Source: JAFDXJ01 sp039811225
Lineage (GTDB): Bacteria > Bacteroidota > Bacteroidia > Chitinophagales > Chitinophagaceae
Length of the DNA: 64,000 nucleotides
Direction of reading: 5' to 3'
NCBI GenBank assembly: GCA_039811225.1
Contig: JBDHYG010000013.1
Span: forward strand, 13,647-77,646
A model generated the notes under the pieces. The model did no database searches, was not told where the DNA came from, and was given only the letters and a program-made list of their open reading frames with translations. A program made the position numbers and the translations under genes. Of this stretch, positions 63,533 to 64,000 are shown piece by piece (the first letter of the stretch is position 1; every line of letters starts with the position of its first letter).

Positions 63533-64000
63533 TTATTCCCTGCTTTCTTTTATTTTTTCCGCCACCCGTAATTTTGCACTCCTGCTTCTCGGATTAATTT
63601 TTATTTCTGCTGCGCTGGCTGTTATCGGTTTTTTCGTAACCAGCCGGAATATCTTTGCCTGTGTGTCTGTGTGAAAAGGATTGTCTTTTTCCTTTTCCTT
63701 GCCTGCCTCTTTAAAACTATTTTTCACCACCCGGTCTTCCAGCGAATGGAAACTGATAATGGCACATCGCCCGCCTTCTTTCAACACTGCCGGAATCTGA
63801 TGCAGCAATGTTTTTAATGTACCCAGTTCATCATTCACTTCTATACGCAATGCCTGGAAAACCTGGGCCAGGTACTTATGCGGATTGCCCATGACTACCG
63901 GATGCAGCATTGCTTTAAAATTTTCCATCGTTTTTAATGCGGCATTTTTCCTGTTCTTCACGATATGCATGGCCAGTGTTTTTGCATTGGTCACTTCCCC
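63533..64000 (-). CDS. rsmH: 16S rRNA (cytosine1402-N4)-methyltransferase, C-terminal part
   Basis: The frame is open to the window edge; 156 codons with the stop at 63533 are visible, and the N-terminal half with the SAM-binding motifs lies outside. The piece has QALRIEVNDELG, the highly conserved ISFHSLEDRVVK and the C-terminal NPRSRSAKLRVAEK of RsmH (MraW). It methylates C1402 of 16S rRNA and is the first or second gene of the dcw cluster, usually after mraZ. Confidence 0.93.
   Translation of the reverse strand, partial: GEVTNAKTLAMHIVKNRKNAALKTMENFKAMLHPVVMGNPHKYLAQVFQALRIEVNDELGTLKTLLHQIPAVLKEGGRCAIISFHSLEDRVVKNSFKEAGKEKEKDNPFHTDTQAKIFRLVTKKPITASAAEIKINPRSRSAKLRVAEKIKESRE

Overview
The window looks like the chromosome of a member of Bacteroidota, most likely family Chitinophagaceae. 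The basis is a gliding-motility gldH gene, Bacteroidota-type families (DUF4836, DUF5777, DAHP synthase fused to chorismate mutase, long-linker FtsZ, PASTA-tailed FtsI), promoters of the TAnnTTTG type close to start codons, and a moderate GC content judged by eye. Genes are densely packed. No gap without a gene exceeds about 220 bases. I see no tRNA, rRNA, CRISPR array, insertion sequence or prophage.

Layout. 1-228 is the tail of an adenine deaminase. 229-6058 (minus) holds a small lipoprotein, anmK, guaB, dprA, a HAD phosphatase and a SIMPL-domain protein. 6212-7929 (minus) is an ECF sigma factor overlapping a membrane-anchored trypsin-like protease with an anti-sigma-like N-terminus. 8036-8248 is a small lipoprotein with heptad-like repeats and a strong terminator. 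8416-10086 is a DEAD-box RNA helicase. 10100-14728 is a shikimate/chorismate block (DAHP synthase-chorismate mutase, aroB, aroA, aroC). A GH29 fucosidase and a DUF1345 membrane protein follow, convergent with ligA (minus). 19206-22319 carries yicC, gldH, a histidine kinase and its response regulator, convergent with a BatD-like gene. An arginase-fold gene with altered metal ligands comes next, convergent with an ABC permease/ATPase pair headed by a DUF4836 lipoprotein.

28684-39127 is an amino-sugar salvage region. On the minus strand lie a NagZ-like GH3 enzyme, nagA, an M19-like hydrolase and a PHB-depolymerase-type esterase. Divergent from them is a sialic-acid operon on the plus strand (nanA, nanM-like mutarotase, MFS transporter, AGE-family 2-epimerase), expected to turn N-acetylneuraminate into GlcNAc-type intermediates that nagA could feed into glycolysis. 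39196-42062 (minus) has a His-rich membrane protein and a four-gene set: cupredoxin, OB-fold protein, YceI and a DUF5777 beta-barrel. 42192-44851 has a second sigma factor whose 3' neighbour is again a fused membrane protein, here with an outer-membrane beta-barrel, plus an orphan lipoprotein. gatC and a LolD/MacB-type ATPase follow. 46042-48628 (plus) has a sigma-54 response regulator, an HPt protein and a TauE/SafE permease.

48682-64000 (minus) is the division and cell-wall (dcw) cluster in the order rsmH (cut by the window end), ftsL, ftsI, murE, mraY, murD, ftsW, murG, murC, ftsQ, ftsA, ftsZ. It ends in a hairpin terminator. murF and ddl are not in it. Together with anmK, nagZ and nagA the window covers both synthesis and recycling of peptidoglycan. 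The most unusual items are the two sigma-factor/fused-effector pairs, the metal-ligand changes in the arginase-fold protein, the heptad-repeat lipoprotein, and the FtsZ linker motifs.
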